The translations under genes were made by a program, and so were the position numbers. From Crotophaga sulcirostris (lineage: Eukaryota > Chordata > Aves > Cuculiformes > Crotophagidae): a stretch of 64,000 nt of DNA. Numbering within the stretch: the stretch's first letter is position 1; each line of letters starts with the position of its first letter. Location: contig VYZB01000329.1 of NCBI GenBank assembly GCA_013397455.1, positions 514,500 through 578,499 of the forward strand. Direction: 5' to 3'. This document shows, piece by piece, positions 36,701 through 48,638 of this stretch. A model generated the notes under the pieces. That model made no database searches. It was not told the DNA's origin and saw only the letters and a list, made by a program, of their open reading frames with translations.

Positions 36701-39700
36701 AGAATAGCATCACTATCCTGGATGTTCCTGGTAGCATTTAATATAAACTGGTTATCTGCCAGACTCACGAGGTAGTTGGAGTTGCTCTGGAATTACAGAA
36801 GTTGTGAAATATTTAAAAAAATTGGATTCTGACTGCTATTTAATGGCAAAAGAAAACAGTACAATCAGCATGGGAATGCAAGAGATTTCAGCAGCAAGAT
36901 TGCTGTGTTTCACAATGCTGTTAATGACTGTTGCCAGGGAGCCTCATGCCTAGCAGGACAGGATGCTGATGGAGAACAAAACCAGAGCCTGCTGCCAGGA
37001 ATGAGAGGGCAGCAGGTGGACAAGTCTTCCATATACAAGACTCCCTGACAGCCTAGGACTCAGCTATGATTGCTGAGGAATGATTCTTCCTCCGCTGAAG
37101 GGTAGGCTGCTACATGTCATTATTTTTCAGATTGAATAAAAGCACAGAAAAAGGCTGAGCTGAATTTCACATTGCAAAAATCAAACTGGAATTAATTTCT
37201 CTCTGGTGCAGCCCTTCTGGAGCCAATTGAGTTTTGCTAGGAGAGGATCTGGCTAAATGACTTTGGAGGGAAGGTTAAACATTCTTCTTTTATTATGCTA
37301 CCCTGTACCATTACAGGGTCCTTTCACTTGGCTAGCACAAAACCAATTCTAATGCTAAAATAATTAGAAGACTAGTATATTTGCTGTTTCAATATGAATA
37401 GTTCATGACATATGTCTCTGTGGAAACCTTTTGTACATGTTAGATACCGTCTGTCAGCTATAATTTTCTCTAATTCTCTGTGCTATTTTTAATATCATTT
37501 TAACCTTTTTACGTATGCTCAGTCTGTGCCCCTGCCAAAATGGTATATTACAGGTTACACAGTTAGCAATACCTAGAGGTAAGGTTGCCAAGAATCTTCC
37601 ACGGTATAATACAGTTTCCAGTTGCATACAGCTTTTCTGAACTTTAACAGTATGGGCATAAAATATCTCATGTTTCTCTCAAACTAGATCTTAATAGTGA
37701 ATCGCTTCAAAAATGTGGTTCAGGGTTTTGTGTTGTTTTGGTTTTGGATTTTTTAAGACTAGAATTAGATAAAAGAGATTTGCCAGTTGTCAGTCTCTCC
37801 TCGACTGTACTACTTTGGTGAATCACGATTCAGCCTTCATCCCATCAAGATTGCTAGAGCAACCCCTTATAGACCATTATCAGGGCTTGAACCCTGAGCT
37901 ACATCTTATTCCTAGATCTCAACATAGGCCCAAGTTGTGGTTTTTCTTTCTGTGTAAGTTCTCCAAGAGATCCTTCCCTTGTCATCCACAAAGCTAAAAG
38001 ACTTGTCCTGCTCCCAGCATATTGCACCTCAGTTAAAAAAAGGAAAACGCTTGTGTCCCTCTCTTTACATCCATTTACTCCTTTTCTCAATTATGTTGAT
38101 TTTTATTGTGAAGGTCTTTGCTGGCTGATCTTTCCATTTACTGCCAAGCTTTTCAAGAAGGCAACTGAGTCATTTGATCATGTCTGAGTTCATTGGTATA
38201 TCGTTAAGCAAATTGCTTTGGATGATCTTCTACATGTTGCCTTGTGCCCCCCAGGACTGCTCCCATGAAGTCCTTTCTTTACTCTTTTGCAAGTCTGTCC
38301 TACACTCTTTTTAATATTACAATAACACAAGCTCAAATAAAGCAAACATCATCTGTCTAGGCATGCTGTAGTTGTGCAGAGACTGCTGCAAATGATGCAG
38401 TCAAATACTCCCCCATCTCCTCTCACTTCCATTTTTTTGATCTATGCATGAAGGATGAAATGTTGACCCATTTTATGTGTGTATATGAGTGTATTCTGTG
38501 CAGCAAAAGTTGCTTTGGTTGATCAGAAACTTCACCAACCAGTTTGTTAGCTGAGTCAAAGTCAGTGACTAGTCTGGACAGAATGAAAAACTATAAAAAA
38601 AAACTTTAAACAGTTAATCAGCTGGTTTCCTAAGGTAGTTCAAATACCTTTTACAAAAGGGATTGTGACCCAAACACTGATGATATGAGGATCATAGCAC
38701 CTCAGCTATGATAACCTATATTCAGATATCCTTCCCACTTTTTAGGAGCACTTTCTAAAATTTTCTTCCCACACTTCTCTTGTTCTGCATGTATGCACCA
38801 AAATCTAAGCAGCAGAATCATCTCATTTCTTCATTCAGATTGAATTCCATTCAAAACAGGCAACTGCCCCAACAAACCAACTCCTGGTGAAAGGCCAAGA
38901 CAAAGAGATGCTTCTCTTCCAGTAAGTATAGTACACAAGCTAGGGAAAGTAGATCATTACTCCTAATTAAGGGACAGAGGAGAGTTTAGTCTTGTAACGA
39001 GTATGACTTTAGGAAAATAATCACAGATCACATAATTAATGCAAAATTATGATAATCCATGAAATTGACAGAATATTACATCTCAGATGGAATAACTCCA
39101 CATTTTGTGAATAAATTAAGTCCAGTACTGAAAGGGCTATCTCTGCAAAATATGCCTGAAGTAAAGCAAAAACTGACCTATTGACTGAAAGGAGTAACTT
39201 CCATCGATCTGTAGGAAAGAAATATACCTCTTTTTAGAACTGTGGCCTTACAGGGAAGGAAGGGTTATAAAAAAACCTGAAAAATCTAATGAATCCCAGC
39301 TTCATTGTCAAAGTCCTTCAGCCACAATAACTCTAAAAATAAAAAAAAAACTCCATATAATTCTTTGCATTATTGGTTGTATACCCAAAAGGCTTACCTT
39401 GTTGCATTTTTTTAAGTCACTGGTCACCTGAGAGCTCTTAAACCTCCTTTTTCTTCTACAGTTTTATTGTAAGTTACACAAATGAACACAGTGCTACTGT
39501 AAGAATATTTAGCATAAAATATCTACAGAAATAAGCCTCAGTCAAATCTCCACTGATGTGAAACAACATTAACTGCACATCATCAGAGTTTGATAAGAAA
39601 TAAACATGAACCTAAATCCCCAGGGCAAGCATGCTTAAAAGTCTTTTGTCACACGACAAACTATAATCTGGTAAAAAGAACTGAAAGACAGAAGAAAAAA

Positions 39701-42700
39701 AGAAATATATGGGTATACATATATCTATATATACACATACATCCCCCTTAATGTTGAATTGGTTTGTTGAGAAAGATACCTTTTTGTCACAGTCATGTAG
39801 TGCCGTGATCTGTGCCCTACTACAAAAGATGGCATCATCTCATCATGGTGTCATTGCCAGTGAGATCTGTGGGTCACAATTCCAAGGTATGATGCTATTC
39901 CCCTTTCCATTGTTGCATTGCCACGTGATTCTGGGAAAATATAAAAACATAATAGTTACCTCTTCCAGTTCATAGTCTGAATCTCCTATTTAGAGAAATT
40001 ACAACATATAAGAAACGCATGAGTCATAGCAGTGCCAATGAGAAAACTACTAGGCTTCCTGTCTTCTTTCATGTTTTACAAGAATATGTTTTAGTTAACA
40101 AAATTAAGCATTGGTGATGAAAGAAGTTGTAAAAATAAAATATTTTACATATAGACCACACATAAGGGGAAAACTCTACTGACAATGCTCAATGGGAATA
40201 TAAAGACCAAAAAAAAGTAAGAATCAAATCATTGCATGATACATTTGCAGCTCTTGTAAGATGGAATTAAATCTCATTAGTTTAATATAAAAGTCAGTTT
40301 ACCCATTCAATTCAACACAGTTATTACAATAAATAGGAAATAGACAGCATAATTCAAGAGATATATGTGATTCTTAGATAAAAGTGAGAAGGCTAAGCTT
40401 GTTTGTACAGCTTCTTTTAATTTAAAAAGCTCTGTGTTGTGCCAATCATCAAATCAGTGATATCACAGCAGTAACCATTAAAAAGCTTGTAATTGAGAAA
40501 CATCAAACGAGATTATCTAAATCCAAGCAACTTGTGCTGACAAAAGTCTTATTCTTGTTGCAGTGACAGATTAAATAACACTCAGGTCAGAGACAAATAG
40601 AAAACATAAGATTTCCAGACTGTTGGAAAAAAATGAAGTCCTAAGTATGACAATGAGCAGTATTAAGAAACATTATAGGTGGCATTGTTAGAACAGCTGG
40701 GGAAAATGGAGGAAGCAGATGATTGATATATCAAGGTTATCAAAAGTGAAGAGGAAGATTTGATATAATGAATGACGTAGAGAGAAAAGCTAACCTGCAG
40801 AGCAACGCAAATTGTTAAATGAGTAAGGTATGGCTTGAAAGATAGGAGAGTAGTCAAGCAAGATTTGGAGACAGATCAGAAAAAAATAACACAGAAGAAA
40901 AAGGGCACAAGTGGGAGAGGGGAAAAACAAGTTTTATTAAATATGAACAAAAAGGTAATCTCATTTCAACAGAAGTAGGAAACCGTTAGAACAAGGTCAG
41001 CTGTGGTGCCATTCCCAAAAGAACCATGTATGTACCATTCTTGCTGAGAATACCAGCCAGGAAAGACACATGTCCAAGAAAAACAGAAAGCTTTTAAACT
41101 AAAAAACTGTCTGATGAGAATTTAATACTAATGTTCCTTATTGCCTCAGAGAGGAGATTATATACCCTTCCTCCTTCTTTCTGATCAATGCTCATTTTCT
41201 GGTAGCTTACAGTTTACAAGAGCTGTTTGAGGAAGAATCTGGGTCTTGAACAGAAGTTTCACCTGTTTATAAATTGTCTGAGGATGTACCTGAGATACTG
41301 CTATGAGATGCTTATCTGCAGATACTACCAATTATTGAGTGCAATTAAAAGGTTATTTATATGTTTGAAGTCTCAGAAGGTAAATTTATGGAAACATTTT
41401 AAATCATCAGTTATTCTTATAGAATCCTTTTCTCTTCTGTTTCTTTTGAAAACATTCCAGGAGTTGAATGTCTGATGTAAAAGTGTGATGTCTCTAGGGA
41501 TCTTAAGTTATCTGTGATTTGAGACCAGCATGGATTGTGAAATTTTAAGTAGCTTACAGATATCTTGAATTCATTTTGGCTTTTCACCCATAACACTAAA
41601 TGAATGCATTCATGGCAGGAGACAGACTTTCTACACACTGCCTCATCATTGCCATTCATCAAGTTGTGCCTCCTTTGCAGGGTATGGCGGGGAGGGGAGG
41701 GGTAAGATTGAAAAAAAAAGACATTGAGGGTTCTTCTCAATAAGTTCAGGTCTTGAATACTCTGAATATATTGATTTTCTCTGTACCTTTCAAGTTTTAT
41801 GGTTCTCAAAGGAATGCAGATATGTAGGTTCAGTGTTACGCCTACAGGGTGGAGTGCTTAGTCAATACAATTATTGTAACATACTTTCAGGTAATTGGCT
41901 GGAAATTTTGAAGTTGTTTAGATTCTTAATCAAAAGAACACTTTAAGTTGACATTTGTCTCAGTACTCTAGTCAATTGCACTTTCTAGGATAGAAACAGG
42001 AATTAAGTCAGGGAAATATTAAAATATATGTCCTGCAAAAGATCATAAAAGTTGTCACTTCTATTATCCACACCTAGTGCTGGAGCTTAATTTTTTCCTA
42101 ACACTCACAGTGATGTGGCGTAGAAGTTTAGGAGCAAATTCAAAGCAACTACAGAAATGACTAACCTACAGTGTTGCCCCAAAACCAGTTAGGCTAACTG
42201 AAATATTCTGTGACCATTCTTCTTTTACTTTGTGGTTTTCCAGACTTTTATTGTCTGCAGAAGCCTTTTCTTTCTCCAAAATGCTGTAAACCAATTCATG
42301 TACTGCTGTGCAAGCTCTTGCAAACATCACATTACCATGGCATCTAGTATTTCACCAGAATGATTTATAAATTAGTACAAGGTTCTCATTCTGTATGAGA
42401 ATTTGTAGTCAAGCAATTACATGTGAAACTCCACAGACATGAGTATGGGTATTTCTTCAGAACTTGGAACATATAATTAGCTTAAAGCCACTGTCCACTT
42501 CCTCTTTCTGAGGAAGACATCTCTGGTAATTAAGAAGGCTCAGTTGAAACGAACCAATTCTCACAGAGCTACATTAGTAAAGATAATACTGCTACTGGAA
42601 GGAAATATGAGACAATGTAAGCAACATAAAAATACTTTTTCTTAAGATTAAGTCTAATCCAGTGTTTGTAGAACAGTTCAATTATTCTTCCTATAAAAGA

Positions 42701-44590
42701 ATTTCAGGGCATATTGGTCCTGTTTAACTTACAGAATTTATAACATTGTAGGGAGAGGGCTGCTTCTTTCTGATTAATTACTTTATATATCCTTTAACTA
42801 GATGATGCATGCCCTTTACCTGGTTTATTTAAGATGCCTACTTGTGATATCACAGCAGCCCAAGGAACCCATACGAGCAAACCAGACTTTATTAACTTCT
42901 GTATCAATCTCATGTTTCAGTACAGATTGTAAACATTTTTAATCTCAGAAAGTTATTTTCTTCCATTTTCAAAGAATATGTGATCTTGTAAATGTGAAAT
43001 ATTTTTTTAAAAATGATATAAGGAAAACTGCCAAAATTATAAAATATGAATGGAATATTTGGTGAGCTTTGTCTTTTATTGTGTTAACATTCTGTTTCAG
43101 GACATGATTTTTATTTCTGTGAAGTTAAGATGTTATTCACAAATGAAATAGCTTATAGAAATTTATCTAGTTTTTATAAAAAACCTTAGAGCTTATTCAT
43201 TATTCATAGCCTGTTCATCTTTCAGAATGTGCTATTTATTTTTCATGGTTTCTCAGAGATTGTTGGGCATGTTTTGACTCATAGATGATGCAGTATTTCC
43301 AAAACTACATTCTTGTGTTCAAAGAAACCCAAATCTCAAACAAAAGAACAAGCTGAAATTTACACTGATTTAGCCTTTCTGAGAAATACACCTCTACTGT
43401 CCAGTCAGAAAACAAAATACTACTGCAATGTTTTCTACTAAGTTTTACTGTTGAGGTTTAGATTTTTTATAAAAACAAAGGCAAAAATTCTTTTGTCAGA
43501 GTTCCACCTGATTCTAAAGTAGGCAATCATTTTGCCTAAGCTGACTTGAGAAGTTTCCATTTTGCAGTGCGGTATAATGTCAGATTAATTGGAGTAGTTT
43601 CCTGAGTAAGAATCTTAAACAATGTGATTTTCTCAATAGTGTAAAATGCTTACTGTGATTTTGTTACAAAACCTCTCCAACAAGTCTGAAGGAACTGAAA
43701 TTCATACCCAATAAACCAACAATTCTAGTTTTGGGGTATCAAAACACCAATTAGTTCTTGAAGCATATCACGTGTTAGGTGCTGGAGTGGCACTCAAACA
43801 CTGCAACTGTTCTGTTTTTCAACAAAGTTCTGCTAAACCCAACAGTAAAGTGATGGTTTCCTCCATATGCTACAAAGGTGAGCAGCCTAGACCATATTGT
43901 TGAGGTAGGCTTTGCCATGACACGTTGGAGAGCTTATAGTTTTTCTTAGAGTGAGGACATTTGGAACTCTTTAGGATCACTGCCTCCTTGCCCAGTAAAA
44001 AGTTTAGCATACTTGAAGCGTGTGGCAACTAAAGTTTTTGCAGTCTTTCTGATAGGCAAATGTAGGAGCTGAAATTTTCCTCCCACTTCCCACTTCACCA
44101 TATACGAGTGCTGAGCAGATCAGAAAAAAAAAGGCTACCTTGTAATTTAAGCAGTACTCAGTATGGACATGGGTGTCAGTATTTGGGCCAGGTAAGTGAT
44201 AAATAATGTCTAGATCAAAAGCACAGAAAAAAAAATAGTAGGGACAACTATCTTCAAGTTTGTAGTCTACCTCTTCATTAGCCACTGATTCAATACAAAA
44301 TACCTCGAATGTAAATTTGATATTGATAAGTATCAAAGACCTCAGAAGAACTGACCATTTTCATGAAAGATGACACAGCACTTGAGCTACTACAAGATCA
44401 TGATTTTAAATTAAATGGAAATGTAAGTCATAAACATTAACATTCTTAATTTCCAAAGGGCAAATTTTGATCAACAGCGGAAACTAGACAGTTAACTCAG
44501 CTGGATCTGAATTTGATACTTGAATGTAGAAGAAGGAAGTGATTCCAGATCTGACCAGATGAACAGTCACACAAACACACAAAAGGATAT
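30751..44590. other. Unassigned AT-rich noncoding DNA
   Basis: Nearly 14 kb with no recognised gene or transposon. Open frames are short, on both strands and motif-free. Local items are an 18-base poly(T) at about 32796-32813, pyrimidine-rich sequence at 33290-33540, a TA-rich tract at 39705-39742 and a G-rich patch at 41685-41702. No CR1 3' end or LTR terminus was seen, which is notable compared with the repeat-dense 10-25 kb part. Strongly decayed repeats may be hidden here. Confidence 0.45.
32796..32813. repeat. Poly(T) tract
   Basis: About 18 T followed directly by GACACGCAAAG. It could be the poly(A) tail of a minus-strand retrocopy, but the sequence after it (32814-33067, which has overlapping open frames of about 80-100 codons on both strands) shows no protein family I know. 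Simple slippage is as likely. Confidence 0.7.
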
Positions 44591-44599
44591 TAGAAATAA

Positions 44600-45390
44600 G
44601 CAGACTGCCTAGACTGATTAGGAGCAAAATGACTGATCATCAAAGAAAACTGCAATAGAGGCCAAAAAATGTGGAGATAAAGTGAAAATAACAAAGACTC
44701 AAGCTGAGTTAGACCTTTCAAAGGATATTAAAACACATAGCAGAAGATTCTTCAGCCACGTGAATAAAAAGAACAAGGATGGAAAATAAGTAGGGCCAGA
44801 ATGTAGAGAGGACAGAGTAGAAATTAAGAATAAATCAAGTATAGGTTGCAAACAGAATTATGCTTTAGCTCAGATTTCAAGGAAAAAGGTAAAAATTTTG
44901 AACATGGAGAAAATGCAAGGATTGGGAAACGAGGTATAGAACTGGGAACCAACACAGACAAAACAGAAGCACAATTTGAGATGTCTAAAAGTGAAAAATA
45001 AGTATAATCCCAAGAGGAAACTGGCCAACAAAATTTTAAGGGGAGGAGCAATTACTTTTAATAAGTGCATAAAGCTTGGTTGGTGCCTTGTGTTTGGAGA
45101 CACATCAGATACCCATTAAAGGAGTGGGAATAAGAAAGTGGTCTGAGCAACTAAAGACCCCTTAGATTTTAGTTCAATAATCTGATGTCGTAAAAGCAAA
45201 TTTTGAATAACAGAATTATTAAAGATATGGAGGTCAATTACTGAAAGAATTTATCTAAGGTATGTCATGACAAAGTTGCTATTGATTTAAATTTTTAAAA
45301 TAAATAAATTGCAAAAAAGCGGGGATGAGGGAAATACAACCTTTCTGGACACCAGTGAATATTTTTAATATGGTGGCCACTGAGTGACTA
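44600..45390 (+). mobile_element. Ancient CR1/L3-like LINE remnant
   Basis: Plus-strand translation at about 44660-44790 gives KVKITKTQAELDLSKDIK and RRFFSHVNKKNKDGK, then a stop. This lines up with the basic linker between endonuclease and RT of CR1-type ORF2; compare KIRRAKDKPELSLAT in the copy at 11982-12239. Further on, around 45330-45370, DEGNTTFLDTSEYF before a stop resembles the motif A region (LDxSxxF). In between, similarity is too weak to follow. It is much more diverged than the other CR1 copies here, so it belongs to an older family (old CR1 or L3-like). Confidence 0.45.
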
Positions 45391-45654
45391 TCAGCAAAGT
45401 CAAAGAATCAGAAGAAGAACTGCAAAATTGTTTAGAATTTGGCCAGAAAGGACCCTTAGAGGTGCTGGCATTAGAGGAACCCCAGGTTGGGAGAAATTAC
45501 TTTGTTGTTTAATGGTAATTCGGGAGACAAACAATTAATGTTCCCATTAATGGCTTTGATATAATCCTGCTGTGAAGCCTGTCAGAGGCTCAGAATTAGA
45601 AGACAGCAAATATGGAGGAAGTGAGTGATAATGAGAATGATAAGATTGGTCTTT

Positions 45655-46145
45655 CTTTTCTGCACATGCTCCAGCAGCTCAATGTCCTTGTAGTGAGGGG
45701 CCCAAAACTGAACACAGCACTTGAGGTGTGGCCTCACCAGTGCTGAGCACAGGGTCACAATCACTGCCCTGGTCCTGCTGGCCATGCTGTTTCTGATAGA
45801 GGCCAAGATGCCATTGGCCTTCTTGGCCACCTGGGCCACTGCTGGCTCATATTCAGCCAGTTGTCAACCAACACCCCCAGGTCCTTCTCTGCCAGACAAC
45901 TCTCCAGCCATTCTCCCCCAAGCCTGTAGCGTTGCCTGGGGTTGTTGTGTCCCAAGTACAGGACTCGGCACTTGGTCTTGTTGAACCTCATCTTGTTGAT
46001 TTCAGCCCATTGATCCAGCCTGTCCAGATCCCTCTGCAGAGCCTCCTTTCCCTCAAGCAAATGAACACTTCCATCCAGCTTAGCGTCATCCACGAATTTA
46101 CTAAGGGTACACTCAATCCCCTCATCCAGATCACTGATAAAGATC
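45655..46145 (-). mobile_element. CR1 LINE RT fragment, minus strand
   Basis: The plus strand carries the inverted CR1 pattern from CTTTTCTGCACATGCTCC at about 45655 to the CCTCATCCAGATCACTGAT block near 46140. Both ends are truncated: there is no CR1 3' UTR at the left and nothing upstream of the SDLDEGI box at the right. It follows directly after the older plus-strand LINE remnant, with about 250 unassigned bases between. Its coding content is described in the next entry. Confidence 0.93.
45655..46145 (-). pseudogene. CR1 RT fragment with FVDD motif C
   Basis: Minus-strand frames read [20 protein letters not shown], where FVDD (about 46087-46098) is the catalytic motif C with both aspartates kept. 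They continue through [39 protein letters not shown] and [11 protein letters not shown], and, after a frameshift near 45850, [17 protein letters not shown] and [20 protein letters not shown]. This is the palm-to-thumb part of CR1 ORF2. Motifs A and B are missing, so the fragment cannot be active. Confidence 0.9.
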
Positions 46146-46483
46146 TAGTAATATGATTACATTCTATAAATACATCAGAGAGACTAATACCACAGAAAAA
46201 GAACAGTGATTTAAACCGAAGGAGGATGCTGGCACAACAACAGAAAGGTATATATTGGTCCCTGAATAAATTCAGTCTGGAAATCAGAAGATTCTCGTCT
46301 GTTTCAGCAATAAGGTCCCAGATAGGTTTGCAACAGAAGGCAGAGGAAGCAGGGAACTGAACACACTTGAACTGGGGTTCAGAGTTTTTTACCAGGTTCA
46401 TAAGCACTTTATTTGCATAAAAGTTTGCAAGTCAGGAGACCTGCTCAGCAAATCATTTCTACATGGTGTTTTTCATCCTTCAT

Positions 46484-46556
46484 TCATTCATACATGTATG
46501 TGTGTATGTGTATATGAACATATAGATGCGCCCTTACATACACACACACACCCACA
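46484..46556. repeat. TG/CA dinucleotide tracts in inverted arrangement
   Basis: An ATTC run leads into a TATG/TGTG-rich tract (about 46493-46514), followed by an AT-rich 20-base gap and a CATACACACACAC tract (about 46537-46550). The two tracts are near reverse complements, so the stretch could fold as an imperfect hairpin. Microsatellites of this kind are usually polymorphic. Confidence 0.75.
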
Positions 46557-48447
46557 AAACTCCAAGTCCATTCCTCTATTTACTACATCGCATTGAAACC
46601 CTGGAAAATTATATAAATCAATAAGTTGGTTGTTGGGATTACCACAAGGCAATTTCTGCTTGTGAAAAGCTAGAAAGATTTATGTGTTTGAAATCCCTGT
46701 GGAGCAGTTACAAGCTGTGAATGCAGGAAATACTTTTGGGCTGTTGCTAGTCTCTAAATGACAAAAAAGGAAATGCTGGTGGAGATGCTGGCTTAATTCA
46801 AAATTGGATGTTGCTGCTAGGCAATTAGAAGGCACCAAGCTGCTTCTTTGAAAGAAACTACACTCTAGAAGAAACTAGACTAGCTTTTGAATTTTAGATA
46901 TTATCTGTTAAAATCAACTATTGACACCATAGGAAACACAAAAATCTAAATAGAAGGAGTGGAAGGGGAAATACAGAAAACCAAAGTATATTGGTCCTGT
47001 TCTTAAGATAAAAAGTGTATTCTGTACTCAACTGCCTACAGGTGCAGTGTTGATATAGGGAAAGTCAAGTCAGCAGTGCTTTTGCTGTTTGATCCTAGTA
47101 CTGCCATTCATAAAGCAAAAATCATAAGGGCTGTGTGTCTCTATTAAATTCACTCCCAACATTATTCTTTGCCAATGAAATCAACTAGCAAAGAACTGCC
47201 CATACCCATACCACTGAACTCCCTTATCCTCCAAAACAGCATGATGGCATCTGAAGTTACTCATCACAGGGCTCCCTGGCCCATCCAAACTCCCACATCT
47301 CTCCAGGAACCGTTTGGGACAGTACTCATTGATCTAGGTCAAAGCCATATGAATGGCTCTGCTAACAATTTGACAATATATATGACTGACTGACTTTCAG
47401 TACCCCAGGAATGATCTCTGGAACTGTGTAATTTATGAGTACAGATATAATCAAGAAGCACTGTTGCCCCTTATTCCCTTGATCCCCTAGTAAATCTGTC
47501 CCAGAAAGAAAGGCAATATGGAGGCCAAATCAGAAATGCAATATTAAATAATTTTTGCAAATATTGCTTAAAAAGGTAAACTGTCTCTACAGTGCAGCAA
47601 TAAGAAAGTCATCTGGATCCAGCATGCTGAGGGAAAGCATCATATCTGAAACTTCAAGAGGCCTCTCTACAGATGTCCGACCAAAAGGGGTCAAACTCAT
47701 TCAAAGACTAAAGAGCATGGATTAGGGCCTTTGACTGATGAGAATATCCACAGCACATGTTAGAGCTGAAGACCTTTGCATGCCTTCTGTGCCTCGTGTT
47801 AGGATTTTGGATGGACGTAACTACATGAGTATTTGGTTTCCATATGTGCAAGCGGGCACCCAAGCAGAAAAGTAATGAAACGGGATTGACAAGTTTTTTT
47901 CATTCTCCATGAGAGCACGTAAAGAACTGCAACTAACAAACCACTTCCTGGATTTGATCAGGTCCCCACTGTATTAAATCAGTGGCTGTGACTATAGCAG
48001 TAGTGGCAACAGCAAAAGGAGTCACAGGAGAGACAGAATGCTCATCTGTAAGTCTTCATCCTGCTGTAGGTGCTCTTTGCCTGTGCCTGTGCTTCCCATG
48101 CAAGCACTAGATAGCAAAATAAAAAATTCTTTGTCATTTCCACAATATTCAATCTAATTTGCTTAGATAGTGTCAGAGCTACTGTCTTTAGTCATGAGCA
48201 CTGCGTCACTCGTTTCAGTTTACTGTCTCAAGAAGAGTGATTATTGTAATTTTCTCTGCATGAAGAGCATGTCAAAGCTTTTAGTTAAACTAAGTACAGT
48301 CTTAAGAACTCAAAGCAAAGATCCATCTACAATGAGATAATTTTTCTTCTACCAAACCCCATATTTTTTTTCCTTTTTCTTGAGGACAATCATTGAGTGT
48401 TAGTTTCTTCTATAGCTTCAAGATTCATCTTTTTGTGCTCAGTGATT
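46557..48447. other. Unassigned noncoding DNA
   Basis: No gene, RNA or transposon recognised. A few short open frames (for example 47169-47393, plus strand, Pro- and Ser-containing) have no family motif and no splice context. Confidence 0.5.
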
Positions 48448-48638
48448 TGCCATTGGAATGTGCTGCCTGGGGAGGTGGTGGAGTCGCCATCCCTGGAGGT
48501 GTTTAAGAGGAGATAGGATGAGGCACTTAGAGCCATGGTTTAGATGATGGGTTGGTGTTAGTGTTGGTGTTAGTGTTGGGTTATAGGTTGGACTAGATTA
48601 TCTCAAAGATCCTTTCCAACCTTGTAATACTATGATAC
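48448..48638 (+). mobile_element. CR1 LINE 3' end fragment
   Basis: Sense CR1 sequence starts at TTGCCATTGGAATGTGCTGC, includes GGAGGTGGTGGAGTCGCCAT and CCCTGGAGGTGTTTAAGAGG (3' end of ORF2 and UTR), and ends in the GGTTGGACTAGATTATCTC block and CCTTTCCAACCTTG with an AATACTATGATAC tail. Between them the UTR holds two and a half copies of a 12-base unit (TTGGTGTTAGTG, about 48551-48580). The 5' end is truncated. The tail is similar to that of the fragment at 10461-10525. Confidence 0.95.

Noticed and set aside
45410..45480. Possible inverted CR1 3' end (TTGTTTAG and AAGGACC words)
   Set aside because: Only scattered words match, and there is no continuous CR1 sequence between here and the real fragment at 45655.
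48551..48580. Short regular repeats considered as a CRISPR-like array
   Set aside because: They are a tandem unit inside a CR1 3' UTR with no spacers; nothing in the window has repeat-spacer structure or cas genes.
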